NCBI RefSeq assembly: GCF_001429395.1
Contig: NZ_LMJT01000001.1
Location: forward strand, 276,740 to 340,739
Length of the DNA: 64,000 nucleotides
Source: Allobosea sp. Root381
GTDB lineage: Bacteria > Pseudomonadota > Alphaproteobacteria > Rhizobiales > Beijerinckiaceae
Direction: 5' to 3'
The notes beneath the pieces are model-generated. The model did no database searches. It was given only the letters and a program-made list of their open reading frames with translations, and was not told where the DNA came from. Both the position numbers and the translations under genes were made by a program. Below are positions 28,482-38,273 of this stretch, one piece after another (positions within the stretch are counted from its first letter, which is position 1; the number at the start of each line of letters is the position of its first letter).

Positions 28482-30071
28482 ATGTTCAAACGTCTGGCTG
28501 TTTCCGCGGCAATAGCGTTTTCCCTCGCCACCGCCGCTCAAGCGGAATCGGTGGTGCGCTACGGCATTTCGATGGCCGATATTCCGCTGACGTCCGGCCA
28601 GCCGGATCGCGGTGCCGGTGCCTACAAGTTCACCGGCTATACGCTCTACGACCCGCTGGTCGCCTGGGAAATGGATGTCGCAGATCGGCCGGGCAAGCTC
28701 ATGCCCGGGCTCGCGACCGAGTGGAAGGTCGATCCGGCCGACCAGAAGAAATGGCTCTTCACCCTGCGCGACGGCGTTAAGTTCCATGATGGTTCGGCGC
28801 TCGACGCCGCAGCCGTGGTCTGGAACCTCGACAAGGTGCTCGACGAAAAGGCGCCGCATTACGACCGCCGGCAGGCCGCGCAGGTCAAGCCGCGTCTGCC
28901 CTCGGTCGCAAGCTACCGGGTCGTCGATCCGAAGACGGTCGAGATCACCACCAAGGCGGTCGATTCCTTCTTCCCCTACCAGATGCTCTGGTTCCTGGTC
29001 TCCTCGCCCGCGCAGTACGAGAAGGTGGGCAAGGACTGGGACAAATTCGCGTTGACGCCCTCGGGCACCGGCCCGTTCAAGCTCGACAAGCTAGTGCCCC
29101 GCGAGCGCGCCGAGCTGGTGAAGAACGCCGAATACTGGGACAAGAAGCGCCTCGCCAAGGTCGATCGCCTCGTCCTGCTGCCGATGCCCGAGGTTCTGGC
29201 ACGCACCAATGCGCTGATCACCGGCCAGGTCGACATGATCGAGACGCCGGCGCCGGACACCGTGCCGCAGCTCAAGGCGGCGAAGATGCGGATCGTCGAG
29301 AACGTCACCCCGCATGTCTGGAACTACCACCTCTCGGTCGCGCCGGGCTCGCCCTGGGCGGATGTCCGCCTGCGCAAGGCCCTCAACCTCGCCATCGACC
29401 GCGAGGGCGTCGTCGCGCTGATGAACGGGCTGGCACGGCCCGCCGTGGGCCAGGTCGATCCGACCAGCCCGTGGTTCGGCAAGCCCTCCTTCCAGATCAA
29501 GTACGATCCGGAAGCCGCGAAGAAGCTGCTCGCCGAAGCCGGCTATTCGAAGGACAAGCCGCTCAAGACCACCTTCGTCATCGCGCAGGGCGGCTCCGGC
29601 CAGATGCAGTCACTGCCGATGAACGAGTTCATCCAGCAGAACCTTCGGGATGTCGGCATCGAGGTCGAGTTCAAGGTCGTCGAGCTGGAAGTGCTCTACA
29701 CGCGCTGGCGCAGGGGCGCGAAGGACGAGATGAACGGCGACGTGACCTCGAACAACATCGCCTATGTCACCTCGGACCCACTCTACGCGATCATCCGCTT
29801 CTTCCATTCGAACCAGGTCGCTCCGGTCGGCGTGAACTGGGGCACGTGGTCGAGCCCGGCGGTCGACGCGCTGCTCGACGAAGCGATGAAGACCTTCGAC
29901 GTCGCCAAGCAGGACGAGCTTCTGGCCAAGGCGCATGAGAAGATCGTCGACGACGCCGTGCTCGGCTGGGTGGTGCACGACACCAACCCGCACGCGCTCT
30001 CGCCCAAGGTGAAGAAGTTCGTTCTGGCCCAGCACTGGTTCCAGGACCTCACGACGATCGGCCTCGACTGA
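28482..30071 (+). CDS. ABC transporter substrate-binding protein, peptide/nickel (DppA/OppA) type
   Basis: A 529-residue periplasmic binding protein of the SBP_bac_5 family. Signal peptide MFKRLAVSAAIAFSLATAAQ with cleavage near AQA-ES. Family motifs are KWLFTLRDGVKFHDGSALDA, APHYDRRQAAQ (a variant region) and LRKALNLAIDREGVVALMNG. No dppBCDF permease genes are adjacent, so it must work with a transporter encoded elsewhere. Ligand unknown: peptides, nickel complexes, opines and sugars are all known in the family. Confidence 0.93.
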   Translation: MFKRLAVSAAIAFSLATAAQAESVVRYGISMADIPLTSGQPDRGAGAYKFTGYTLYDPLVAWEMDVADRPGKLMPGLATEWKVDPADQKKWLFTLRDGVKFHDGSALDAAAVVWNLDKVLDEKAPHYDRRQAAQVKPRLPSVASYRVVDPKTVEITTKAVDSFFPYQMLWFLVSSPAQYEKVGKDWDKFALTPSGTGPFKLDKLVPRERAELVKNAEYWDKKRLAKVDRLVLLPMPEVLARTNALITGQVDMIETPAPDTVPQLKAAKMRIVENVTPHVWNYHLSVAPGSPWADVRLRKALNLAIDREGVVALMNGLARPAVGQVDPTSPWFGKPSFQIKYDPEAAKKLLAEAGYSKDKPLKTTFVIAQGGSGQMQSLPMNEFIQQNLRDVGIEVEFKVVELEVLYTRWRRGAKDEMNGDVTSNNIAYVTSDPLYAIIRFFHSNQVAPVGVNWGTWSSPAVDALLDEAMKTFDVAKQDELLAKAHEKIVDDAVLGWVVHDTNPHALSPKVKKFVLAQHWFQDLTTIGLD

Positions 30072-30179
30072 GGTTCGGAGGCGCCATTCGCCGACGTCGA
30101 CGCCGTCATCCCGGACGCAGAGACGGCAAGAGCCGGGGTGACGGCGGCGAGCACCGACAAGGCCGAACAGGGGAGCTCG

Positions 30180-31244
30180 CTACCCTTTCGGCGGCTCGGC
30201 CTTCAGATGGGCGACGATGAAGGGCATCGCCAGCCCGAGCGCGACGAAGCGCATGAGATGATGGGCCCCGACATAGAGCGGATCGAGGCCCATGGCGAAG
30301 GCGAGCATCGCCATCGCCTCGAGCCCGCCCGGAGCGAAGGCTGCCATCGCCGTGGCGAAGGGCACGCCGGCCAGCCAGGCAGCCGGCCAGGCAAAGGCGC
30401 AGGCGACCGCGATCGATACGACGAAGCCGCCGATGGCGAGCGGGAACAGGGCCGCAAGCTCGCGTCGCTTCACGGATGAGACGCGCCCGCCCATCACCGC
30501 GCCGAGCATGATCAGCACCGCGATCTGGATCGAGCCCGGCAGTGTGCCATGCACGATTCCGGCGCCATGAAGGATCGCGCTGGCGGTCGTCGCCCCCAGG
30601 ATCATCGGCGCCGTCACGCCCATGCGCTCGAAGGCGAGGCCCGCAGCAAGGCCGCAGGCCATGATCAACAGGAACTCGCCGGCTCCGACGATCAACGTCT
30701 CGGGCGGCTGCCCGGCAACGCCATGGCCGGCGATCTGCATGATGCTCGGGAGGAAGGCGACCAGGACGAGGATGCGGAAGAGCTGGACGACGGCGATCTT
30801 GCCGATGTCGGCTCCCTTGGCCTGCGCCACCGCTATCACCGCCGAGAGCGCGCCGGGCGCCGAGGCGAGCAGCGCGTCGATCCAGGACCAGCGCGCGACG
30901 TAGCGCAGATAGGCGCCGCTCGTGAGCATGATCGCGGCAAGGGCGAGCATCAGCAGCGCGAGCGAGCCCGGGTAACGCGCAGCCGCGGCAAGCGCTTCCG
31001 GCGTCGCGGCCGAGCCGATGAGCGCGCCCGAAACCAGCATGGTGGCATCGAACCAGGGCTTGCGCAGGTCCGGCAATGGCCGGATCAGGCCAACGATTGA
31101 CACCAGGAGCATCGAGCCCGAGAGCCAGGCCGCCGGCACGGCGAAGAAGGCAAGCGCCGCGCCTCCGCAGGCGGCGATGACGACGACCATCGCCTCGAGC
31201 GAAAGGGTCGCAACTCCGGTCGAGTGAAATGCCGAGCGAGTCAT
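30180..31244 (-). CDS. AbrB-family membrane protein (PF05145 type)
   Basis: About 354 residues with around ten hydrophobic segments in two repeats, and the repeat motif WLSGSMLLVSIVGLIRPLPD with GALIGSA. It is often labelled ammonia monooxygenase or AbrB regulator, but those names are historical; the protein is a membrane protein of unknown function. I choose the ATG at 31244 since upstream starts (to a TTG at 31331) lie in an unlikely basic stretch. Neighbours give no clear clue. Confidence 0.8.
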   Translation of the reverse strand: MTRSAFHSTGVATLSLEAMVVVIAACGGAALAFFAVPAAWLSGSMLLVSIVGLIRPLPDLRKPWFDATMLVSGALIGSAATPEALAAAARYPGSLALLMLALAAIMLTSGAYLRYVARWSWIDALLASAPGALSAVIAVAQAKGADIGKIAVVQLFRILVLVAFLPSIMQIAGHGVAGQPPETLIVGAGEFLLIMACGLAAGLAFERMGVTAPMILGATTASAILHGAGIVHGTLPGSIQIAVLIMLGAVMGGRVSSVKRRELAALFPLAIGGFVVSIAVACAFAWPAAWLAGVPFATAMAAFAPGGLEAMAMLAFAMGLDPLYVGAHHLMRFVALGLAMPFIVAHLKAEPPKG

Positions 31245-31383
31245 GGCGTCCGCGCTGCGCGCCGCCAGCCTGCGCCGCTGCCCCGAGGTAATGATCGCCG
31301 GGGACGGCGCGGTCAAACGCCGAGCGCGCAAAAGCGCGCAGGCCCGCCCTGCATGCAGAGCAGGCCTGGGAAAGCCCGCCTCG

Positions 31384-32577
31384 TCAGCCCTGCGCCAGCG
31401 CGCGCTGCAGCCGCACCACCGTCTCGGTCAGATCCGCGGCGTTGCGCGCGAAGCAGAGGCGCAGGCCCGTCTCGCCGCCGGCGCCGAAGGCCGTGCCGGG
31501 CGCGAGCCCGACATTGGCCTTGTCGACGAGGTCGATGGCGAGCGCGCGCGAATCCGTCCAGCCATCGACCGAGAAGAACTGGTAGAAGGCGCCGTCGGGC
31601 GGAGAGAGCGTGACGCGGTTGGTCGCCTTCAGCCCCTCGGCGATTATGCGGCGCCCCTCGGTGGCGCGGGCGATCTGCTCGGCAATGAACGACTCGCCCT
31701 CGTCGAGGGCGGCGATGGCGGCACGCTGGACGAACACCGGCGAGCCTGAGGTCGAATACTGGATCAGGTTCTCGATGATCTGCGCGAAGGCGGGCGGCGC
31801 CTCGATCCAGCCGACGCGCCAGCCGGTCATGGCCCAGTTCTTCGAGAAGGTCTGTACGAAGAGGATGCGGTCCTCAGGCTGCATCACGTCGTGGAAGGAG
31901 GCTGCGCGGGCCGAGCCGTCATAGACGAAGCGGGCGTAGATCTCGTCGGCGATGATCCAGATGCCGTGCTCGCGGGCCAGCGCCAGGATCGCTGCGAGCT
32001 CGTCCTTCGTCGCGGTCCAGCCGGTGGGGTTCGCCGGCGAATTGATCGCGATCGCGCGGGCCTTCGGTGTGATCGCCGCCGCCAGCCGGTCGAGATCGAG
32101 CGTGAAGCGGCCCTGGACGTAGTCCATCGGCACATTGACCGGGATCGCGCCAGCGACGCCGATGGCGGCGGCGACATTCGGCCAGGCCGGCGTCGGGATC
32201 ACCACCTCGTCGCCCGGCCCGGTGATCATGCGCACGACGATCTGGACGGACTGCATCCCCGAGCCGGTGACGAAGAAGCGATCCATCGCGAAGGGTTGGC
32301 CGTAGAGCGCCGTGTGGTAGCGGGCCAGCGCCTCGCGGAGTTCCGGAATCCCGCGCTGCCAGGTGTAGAAGGTCTCGCCGGCCGCGAGCGACTTGTTGGC
32401 GGCCCGCACGATGAAGTCCGGCGTCGGCAGATCGCCCTCGCCGACCCAGAGCGGGATAAGCCCCTCCTTCAGCCGGCCATGGTTTACGACCTCGACAATG
32501 CCGCTCTCGGGCGCGTTGCGTGCCTCGGGCCGCAGTTCGGCGATCAGGCTGGAGCCCGGAAGCGTGACGGTGGACAT
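31384..32577 (-). CDS. PLP-dependent aminotransferase (class I/II)
   Basis: A 397-residue aspartate-aminotransferase-fold enzyme that transfers amino groups using pyridoxal phosphate. The active-site region is FVQTFSKNWAMTGWRVGWIE, with Lys forming the Schiff base. The N-terminal substrate region (LIPLWVGEGDLPTPDFIVRA) and AINSPANPTGWTATKDEL are typical. Substrate unclear; relatives include aromatic, aspartate and kynurenine transferases. No pathway genes flank it. Confidence 0.92.
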   Translation of the reverse strand: MSTVTLPGSSLIAELRPEARNAPESGIVEVVNHGRLKEGLIPLWVGEGDLPTPDFIVRAANKSLAAGETFYTWQRGIPELREALARYHTALYGQPFAMDRFFVTGSGMQSVQIVVRMITGPGDEVVIPTPAWPNVAAAIGVAGAIPVNVPMDYVQGRFTLDLDRLAAAITPKARAIAINSPANPTGWTATKDELAAILALAREHGIWIIADEIYARFVYDGSARAASFHDVMQPEDRILFVQTFSKNWAMTGWRVGWIEAPPAFAQIIENLIQYSTSGSPVFVQRAAIAALDEGESFIAEQIARATEGRRIIAEGLKATNRVTLSPPDGAFYQFFSVDGWTDSRALAIDLVDKANVGLAPGTAFGAGGETGLRLCFARNAADLTETVVRLQRALAQG

Positions 32578-32698
32578 GCGTTTCGACCTCGCGACTGTGA
32601 CACCGCCTGCTTTAGCCGATGACGGCGCAAGCGGGCATGAAATCGCGAGATCGGGTCGATCGGTCGCGGTGATGAATCGGCGCGCCCGATCGCGCGCT

Positions 32699-33118
32699 TC
32701 AGACCGATTTCTGCCGCAGCAGATCGCGGATCTCGGTCAGCAGGATGACGTCCTCGGCTGGCGGCGGCGGGGCCGTGGGCTTTTCCTGCTCCTGCCGGCG
32801 CAGGCGGTTGATGCCCTTCACCACCAGGAACAGGACGAAGGCGATGATCAGGAAGTTGAGCGCGACCGTCATGAAGGAGCCATAGGCGAGCACCGCGCCC
32901 TGTTTCTTCGCCTCGTCGAGGACCGGCGCCGTGACGCCGCTGTTCAGGCCGATATAGTAATTCGAGAAATCGAGGCCTCCGAGCGCCCCGAAGAACGGCA
33001 TGATAATGTCGGAAACGAGCGAATCGACGATCTTGCTGAACGCCGCGCCGATGATCACGCCGATGGCGAGATCGACGACATTGCCCTTGAGCGCGAATTT
33101 CTTGAATTCATCGAGCAT
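32699..33118 (-). CDS. mscL: Large-conductance mechanosensitive channel MscL
   Basis: Opens when membrane tension rises and saves cells from hypo-osmotic burst. It is a 139-residue pentamer subunit with the classical start [20 protein letters not shown] and [20 protein letters not shown] (TM1), then TM2 ([16 protein letters not shown]). The C-terminal cytoplasmic helix follows a proline linker (EKPTAPPPP). The ATG at 33118 is preceded by AAGAGG. It is divergent from a large hybrid kinase gene, 160 bases away. Confidence 0.97.
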   Translation of the reverse strand: MLDEFKKFALKGNVVDLAIGVIIGAAFSKIVDSLVSDIIMPFFGALGGLDFSNYYIGLNSGVTAPVLDEAKKQGAVLAYGSFMTVALNFLIIAFVLFLVVKGINRLRRQEQEKPTAPPPPAEDVILLTEIRDLLRQKSV

Positions 33119-33278
33119 GTTGAAGCCTCTTCTCTCGACTGGGCGCGACAGCGCAATAAGGCTGCGTCGCATTGCCCGGTCGAGGCTAGAGCAGGAATTG
33201 CCCCATGGAAACCGGCTCCCATCCGCCGGCCTCATCCATTAAGGTCGTGCACGCGCGGCGCCCGCCGATGGAGGCAGA

Positions 33279-36200
33279 ATGATCCCCGCTTGGTCCGTCG
33301 TGATGGTCGCGCTGGCCTATCTGTGCGCGCTTTTCGCGATCGCGCATGCCGCGGACACCTCGGGGCGGCGGTTGGTCAACGGCCGGGCGCGGGCGACGAT
33401 CTATGCGCTGGCGCTCGCGGTCTACTGTACCTCCTGGACCTTCTATGGCTCGGTCGGCTTCGCCAGCCGGGCCGGGCTCGACTTCCTCGGCATCTATGTC
33501 GGCCCGGTGCTGGTGATCGGCTTCGGCCACCGCTTCGTCGGCCGCATCGTCAGCATCGCCAAGACGCAGAACATCACCTCGATCGCGGATTTCGTCGGCG
33601 CCCGCTACGGCAAGAGCGAACGCGTCGCGGCGCTGGTATGCCTCGTCGCCGTGATCGGCGCCCTGCCCTACATCGCCCTCCAGCTCAAGGCGGTGGCGAG
33701 TTCGCTGTCGGTGCTGCTGACGGCGACCGGCGGGCGCCCGATCACTGCCGACGTGCCGGTCCTCACCGACCTAGCCTTCCTGGTGGCGCTGGTGCTGGCA
33801 GGCTTCGCCTGCGCGTTCGGCACACGCCATATCGACGCGACCGAGCATCAGGACGGGCTCGTGCTCGCCATCGCGGCCGAGTCTCTGGTCAAGCTCATCG
33901 CCTTCCTCGTGCTCGGTGTCTTCGTCGTCTATGGGCTCTATGACGGCGCCGGAGACCTCTTCGCCCAGGCCGCCGCGCTGCCGAGCGGCATGCCACCGAT
34001 CTGGGAGCGCACCTCGAGCTGGCCGACCTTCCTGACGCTGACCCTGCTCTCGTCCTGCGCGGCTCTGTTGCTCGCGCGCCAGTTCCACATGACGATCGTC
34101 GAGAACCGCGACGCGCGCGACGTGCGCCGCGCGGCCTGGATGTTCCCGGTCTACCTCGTGCTGATCAACCTGTTCGTGCTGCCGCTCGCGGTCGCGGGCG
34201 AATTGCTGATGCCGGGCGCGGGCGTCGATCGCGACATGACCGTGCTGCTGCTCCCGCTGCAGAAGGAGGCCGGGCTGCTTGCCCTGCTTGTCTTCGTCGG
34301 CGGGCTCTCGGCCGCGACCGCCATGGTGATCGTCGCCTCGGTCGCGCTGGCGATCATGATCTCGAACCACCTCGTCATGCCGCTGCTGCTGCGCGGGCGC
34401 CGAGGTCTCAGCGACCCCGCCGACACGACGGCCGAGCACGCCGCGCAGGACCCCGGCAACCGCTCGACCGGCGGCGATCTCGGCTCGCAGGTGGTGATCA
34501 TCCGGCGCGTCGCGATCCTCTTCGTGATCCTGCTCGGCTATGCCTATTACCGCGCCGCGGGCGAGCAGGCGCTGGTCGCGATCGGGCTGCTCTCCTTCGC
34601 GGCGACGGCGCAGATCGCGCCGGCGTTCTTCGGCGGGCTCGTCTGGCGCCGCGGCACGGCGCTCGGCGCCGCCGCCGGGCTGATCATCGGCATCGCGACC
34701 TGGGCCTATACGCTGCTGATGCCGAGCCTTGCTCCTGCCGGAGGCTACTGGGGCGAGGTCGTCGCCAGCGGGTTGTTCGGCAATGCCATGCTGCGGCCCG
34801 AGGCGCTGCTCGGGCTGGACCTGCCGGCGCTGCCGCACGGCGTCGTCTGGAGCCTCGGGCTCAACATCCTCGCCTACATCGGCTTCTCGCTGCTGCGCCC
34901 GGCCACCGCGATGGAGCGGCTGCAGGCCAATGCCTTCGTCGAATCCGACCGCGCGACGATGGCGCAGTCGTTCTCGCTCTGGCGCTCCAGCGTCACGGAA
35001 GCCGAGCTGCAATCGACCATCGGCCGCTACCTCGGGCAGGAGCGGACCCAACGCGCCTTCGAGAGCTTCGCCAGCGGCCGCGGCGAGGAGCCCAGCCCCG
35101 CCCGCGACGCCGACATCCACCTGCTGCGCTTCGGCGAGCACCTGCTCTCTTCCGCGATCGGCGCGGCTTCCTCGCGGCTGGTGCTGTCGCTGCTGCTGCG
35201 GCGGCGCAACCTCACGACCGAGGCTGCCTTCAAGCTGCTCGACGACGCCTCGGCCGCGCTGCAATACAACCGTGACATCCTCCAACACGGGCTCGACCAT
35301 GCCGGCCAGGGCATCACCGTGCTCGACCGCGACCTCAGGCTGCTGGCCTGGAACCAGGCCTTCATCGAGCTCTACGACCTGCCGGCCGCGATGGTGCGCT
35401 TCGGCACCGGCCTCGACGAGATCGTCCGCTACAATGCCGGGCGCGGCGCCTATGGCGACGGCCAGCGCGACGAACTGATGGCGGCGCGTCTGCAGAGCTT
35501 CGTGCATGACCGCGAGCCGGTGCGGCTCAAACTCTATCCGTCGAAGAAGGTCATCGAGATCCGCACCAACCCGCTGCCCGATGGCGGCTTCGTCACGACC
35601 TATACCGACATCACGGAGGCCGTGGCGGCGGAGGAGGAGCTGGAGCGCACCAACGAAAGCCTCGAGCGGCGCGTCGTCGAGCGCACCGAGGAGATCCTGC
35701 GCGTCAATGCCGAGCTCCAGCGCGCCAAGGCGGAAGCCGAGGAGGCCAACGCCTCGAAGACGCGCTTCCTCGCCGCCGCCAGCCACGACATCCTGCAGCC
35801 GCTGAACGCGGCGCGGCTCTACGCGACCTCGCTGGTGGAGCGCGACCGCACCGCCGGCAGCCCCGAACTGGCCGAGAACATCGACGCCTCGCTCGACGCG
35901 GTCGAGGAAATCCTGACCGCACTGCTCGAGATTTCGCGCCTCGACGGCGGCGCGCTGAAACCCGAACTCAGCTCATTCCGCCTCGACGAGCTGATGCGCC
36001 AGCTCCAGCGCGAATTCGAGCCGAGCGCGCAGGAGAAGGGCCTGAAGCTCGTCTTCATGCCGACCGGGCTGGCGCTGCGTTCGGACCGGCGACTGCTACG
36101 CCGGCTGCTGCAGAACCTCGTCTCGAACGCGATCAAGTACACGCCCGGCGGCAAGGTTCTGGTCGGCGCGCGCCGACGCGGCCCGCATGTCTCGGTCGAG

Positions 36201-36848
36201 GTGCTCGACACCGGGCTCGGCATTCCGCAGGGCAAGCAGAAAACCGTCTTCCGCGAGTTCCAGCGACTCGACCAGGGCGCACGGGTGGCCCGCGGGCTGG
36301 GCCTCGGGCTCTCGATCGTCCAGCGCATCGCGCGCACGCTCGACCACAGGCTTTCGCTGGGCTCGGTGCCCGGGCGCGGCACGCGCTTCGCCGTCCTGGT
36401 GCCGCGCGCCTCCCCCTTGCCCGAGATGACCACCGGCGCTGCGCCGCGCGCCGCCCCGGCAGGGCAGCTGGCGGGACTGAAGCTCCTGGTGATCGACAAC
36501 GAGCCCACGATCCTGGACGGGATGAAGCGGCTACTCGAAGGCTGGGGCTGCAGCGTTGGGACGGCGGCCGGGCTCGACGAGGCGCTGGTCCTGATGAAGC
36601 GCGGCGAGCCCGATGTCGTGATTGCCGACTACCATCTCGACCATGGCAACGGGCTGACCGCGATCAGCACCCTGCGCGAGCGGTCGCGCGGGCGCCTGCC
36701 GGCGATTCTGCTGACGGCCGACCGTTCGCCGACCGTCCGCGAGGCGGCGGCCGCGCTCGATGTCCACCTGCTCAACAAGCCGCTGAAGCCGGGCGCGCTG
36801 CGAGCCCTGCTGGCGCAGTGGCGCGCGACGCGGGTCGCGGCGGAGTGA
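33279..36848 (+). CDS. Hybrid histidine kinase with SLC5-type (CbrA-like) sensor
   Basis: A 1189-residue membrane sensor. Residues about 1-580 form a sodium-solute-symporter-like region with 12-13 hydrophobic segments. It is followed by PAS (about 665-790, GLDHAGQGITVLDRDLRLLA), a coiled coil, HisKA with AASHDILQPLN (His836 phospho-acceptor), HATPase_c (LLQNLVSNAIKYTPGGKVLV, DTGLGIPQGKQ) and a C-terminal receiver (VVIADYHLDHGNG, Asp1117). No response regulator or transporter gene is adjacent, so its output partner is elsewhere. Start ATG follows GGAGGC. Relatives such as CbrA sense or carry nutrients such as histidine; the ligand here is unknown. Confidence 0.93.
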   Translation: MIPAWSVVMVALAYLCALFAIAHAADTSGRRLVNGRARATIYALALAVYCTSWTFYGSVGFASRAGLDFLGIYVGPVLVIGFGHRFVGRIVSIAKTQNITSIADFVGARYGKSERVAALVCLVAVIGALPYIALQLKAVASSLSVLLTATGGRPITADVPVLTDLAFLVALVLAGFACAFGTRHIDATEHQDGLVLAIAAESLVKLIAFLVLGVFVVYGLYDGAGDLFAQAAALPSGMPPIWERTSSWPTFLTLTLLSSCAALLLARQFHMTIVENRDARDVRRAAWMFPVYLVLINLFVLPLAVAGELLMPGAGVDRDMTVLLLPLQKEAGLLALLVFVGGLSAATAMVIVASVALAIMISNHLVMPLLLRGRRGLSDPADTTAEHAAQDPGNRSTGGDLGSQVVIIRRVAILFVILLGYAYYRAAGEQALVAIGLLSFAATAQIAPAFFGGLVWRRGTALGAAAGLIIGIATWAYTLLMPSLAPAGGYWGEVVASGLFGNAMLRPEALLGLDLPALPHGVVWSLGLNILAYIGFSLLRPATAMERLQANAFVESDRATMAQSFSLWRSSVTEAELQSTIGRYLGQERTQRAFESFASGRGEEPSPARDADIHLLRFGEHLLSSAIGAASSRLVLSLLLRRRNLTTEAAFKLLDDASAALQYNRDILQHGLDHAGQGITVLDRDLRLLAWNQAFIELYDLPAAMVRFGTGLDEIVRYNAGRGAYGDGQRDELMAARLQSFVHDREPVRLKLYPSKKVIEIRTNPLPDGGFVTTYTDITEAVAAEEELERTNESLERRVVERTEEILRVNAELQRAKAEAEEANASKTRFLAAASHDILQPLNAARLYATSLVERDRTAGSPELAENIDASLDAVEEILTALLEISRLDGGALKPELSSFRLDELMRQLQREFEPSAQEKGLKLVFMPTGLALRSDRRLLRRLLQNLVSNAIKYTPGGKVLVGARRRGPHVSVEVLDTGLGIPQGKQKTVFREFQRLDQGARVARGLGLGLSIVQRIARTLDHRLSLGSVPGRGTRFAVLVPRASPLPEMTTGAAPRAAPAGQLAGLKLLVIDNEPTILDGMKRLLEGWGCSVGTAAGLDEALVLMKRGEPDVVIADYHLDHGNGLTAISTLRERSRGRLPAILLTADRSPTVREAAAALDVHLLNKPLKPGALRALLAQWRATRVAAE

Positions 36849-36852
36849 GCCC

Positions 36853-37419
36853 TCAGCGGGATGACCCGCGCGTGCCAGTTTCCCGCATCGCATCCTCCGA
36901 TGCGAGGAAGGCCTCGATCTCAGGCGGCAGCGGCGGGCTCTCCTGCACGACCCCGATCTCGGCCATCAGCCGGGCGACGGGAACATAAGCGCGCCCGGCG
37001 CGGTCATAGAGCGCCGCGCGCACCAGCGCATGCGCCGCCACGATCTCGCCGCCATCCTTCCCCCGCGTGAGCAGGCGGTGCTGGATCACCAGCCAGGATT
37101 CGTCCCAACACAGGATCGCGGTTTCGATCCGGAACGGCCGGAACAGGCGCAGCTCGCGGCGGAAGCGGATCATGCCGGCATTGACCACCGGCACCCAGCG
37201 ATGCCGCAGCACCGCCCGCCACAGCCCGGTGCGCAGCATCAGGTCGGTGCGGCCGAGATCCATCAGCGACCAGTAGCGGCCATTGTTCATGTGCAGGCTG
37301 GTGTCGAGGTCATGCGGCCAGACACGGAAGCCGAGCGCCGAGACATCCGCCGGCGCCTTCAGCCGTGGGCCGAAGGGGCTGGTCAACAGCAACCAGATCA
37401 GGCGGAACCAGAGATTCAT
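36853..37419 (-). CDS. Acyl-CoA thioesterase-like protein (4HBT_2 type)
   Basis: A 188-residue hot-dog fold protein. Family motifs are RVWPHDLDTSLHMNNGRYWS (the HMNN motif is typical of THEM6-like or 4HBT_2 proteins) and NAGMIRFRRELRLFRPFRIE. The N-terminus is hydrophobic (LWFRLIWLLLTSP), so it may be membrane-attached. It lies divergent from a tyrosine phosphatase gene, 189 bases away. Substrate unknown. The frame is open to 37869 but the ATG at 37419 matches the fold start. Confidence 0.85.
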   Translation of the reverse strand: MNLWFRLIWLLLTSPFGPRLKAPADVSALGFRVWPHDLDTSLHMNNGRYWSLMDLGRTDLMLRTGLWRAVLRHRWVPVVNAGMIRFRRELRLFRPFRIETAILCWDESWLVIQHRLLTRGKDGGEIVAAHALVRAALYDRAGRAYVPVARLMAEIGVVQESPPLPPEIEAFLASEDAMRETGTRGSSR

Positions 37420-37608
37420 GCAGGGCTCGCGCGATGGGCGGAGTGCCCAGCCAACGCTTCTAGAGGGCAATGGTTTATATTGGAACCATGGCATTCTGGC
37501 CGGTGGGCCCCATCGTTCCAGACCAGCCGGGAACGGCGACGCTCCGGGGTGACGTCGCAGTTCGCCTGCACTATTCGCTTCCGACGAACTCCAGCAGGAC
37601 ACATCCCC

Positions 37609-38121
37609 ATGCCGACCCTGCACGTCACCTCCCTGTCGAAGTTCCACGAAACCGTGGCGAAGGTTCGCGCCAGCCATCTGGTGACGCTGATCAATGTCGG
37701 CACCGTCGTCGAGCGGCCGGCCGCGATCAGCGAGCGAAACCATCTCTTCCTCGGCATGTCCGACATCAACGCAGCGCTGGAGGGCCATGTGCTGCCGGGC
37801 GAGGAGCAGGTCGGGCGCTTCCTCGCTTTCGTGCAAGGCTGGGACCGCGCCGCCCCGCTGGTGATCCATTGCTGGGCCGGCGTCAGCCGCTCGACTGCCG
37901 CAGGCTTCATCGCAGCCTGCGCGCTCGGTCCCGGCCGGGATGAGGAAGAGATTGCGGACGATCTGCGCCGCGCATCGCCCTCGGCGACGCCGAATGCGCG
38001 GCTCGTCGCGATCGCCGATTCCCTGCTCGGCCGCGACGGCCGGATGATCGCGGCCATCGCGCGGATCGGGCGGGGAGCCGATGCCTTCGAAGGCTCGCCC
38101 TTCGCGCTGCGCCTCGCCTGA
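37609..38121 (+). CDS. Protein tyrosine phosphatase-like protein
   Basis: A 170-residue enzyme of the cysteine-phosphatase superfamily. The catalytic P-loop is VIHCWAGVSRSTAAG, that is C-x5-R with the conserved His before Cys and Ser after Arg. The candidate general acid is in the loop around GMSDINAAL. The N-terminal part (MPTLHVTSLSKFHETVAKVR) fits the alphaproteobacterial tyrosine phosphatase group. Substrate (protein or small molecule) is unknown. The frame is open to 37030, but the ATG at 37609 is the family start. Confidence 0.88.
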   Translation: MPTLHVTSLSKFHETVAKVRASHLVTLINVGTVVERPAAISERNHLFLGMSDINAALEGHVLPGEEQVGRFLAFVQGWDRAAPLVIHCWAGVSRSTAAGFIAACALGPGRDEEEIADDLRRASPSATPNARLVAIADSLLGRDGRMIAAIARIGRGADAFEGSPFALRLA

Positions 38122-38273
38122 CCGGCTGCGGCAGCATTCCGAGGCGGGCAGTTTCGTGCGGGGTTTCCTTTACAACACCGCGAATCCGAGCGCCCTTTGT
38201 TCAAATCTCTGCAGATCATTGCTTGCATCGCGTGCATTTTGCGACAATGCATCGCGCGGAGGATAACCGCACG

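Noticed and set aside
30180..31244. AbrB transcription factor or ammonia monooxygenase
   Set aside because: Database names for this family are misleading. The protein is a many-helix membrane protein with no DNA-binding or monooxygenase motif.
33771..35786. A 671-codon frame opposite the hybrid kinase
   Set aside because: Shadow frame; the sense strand has all expected kinase motifs.
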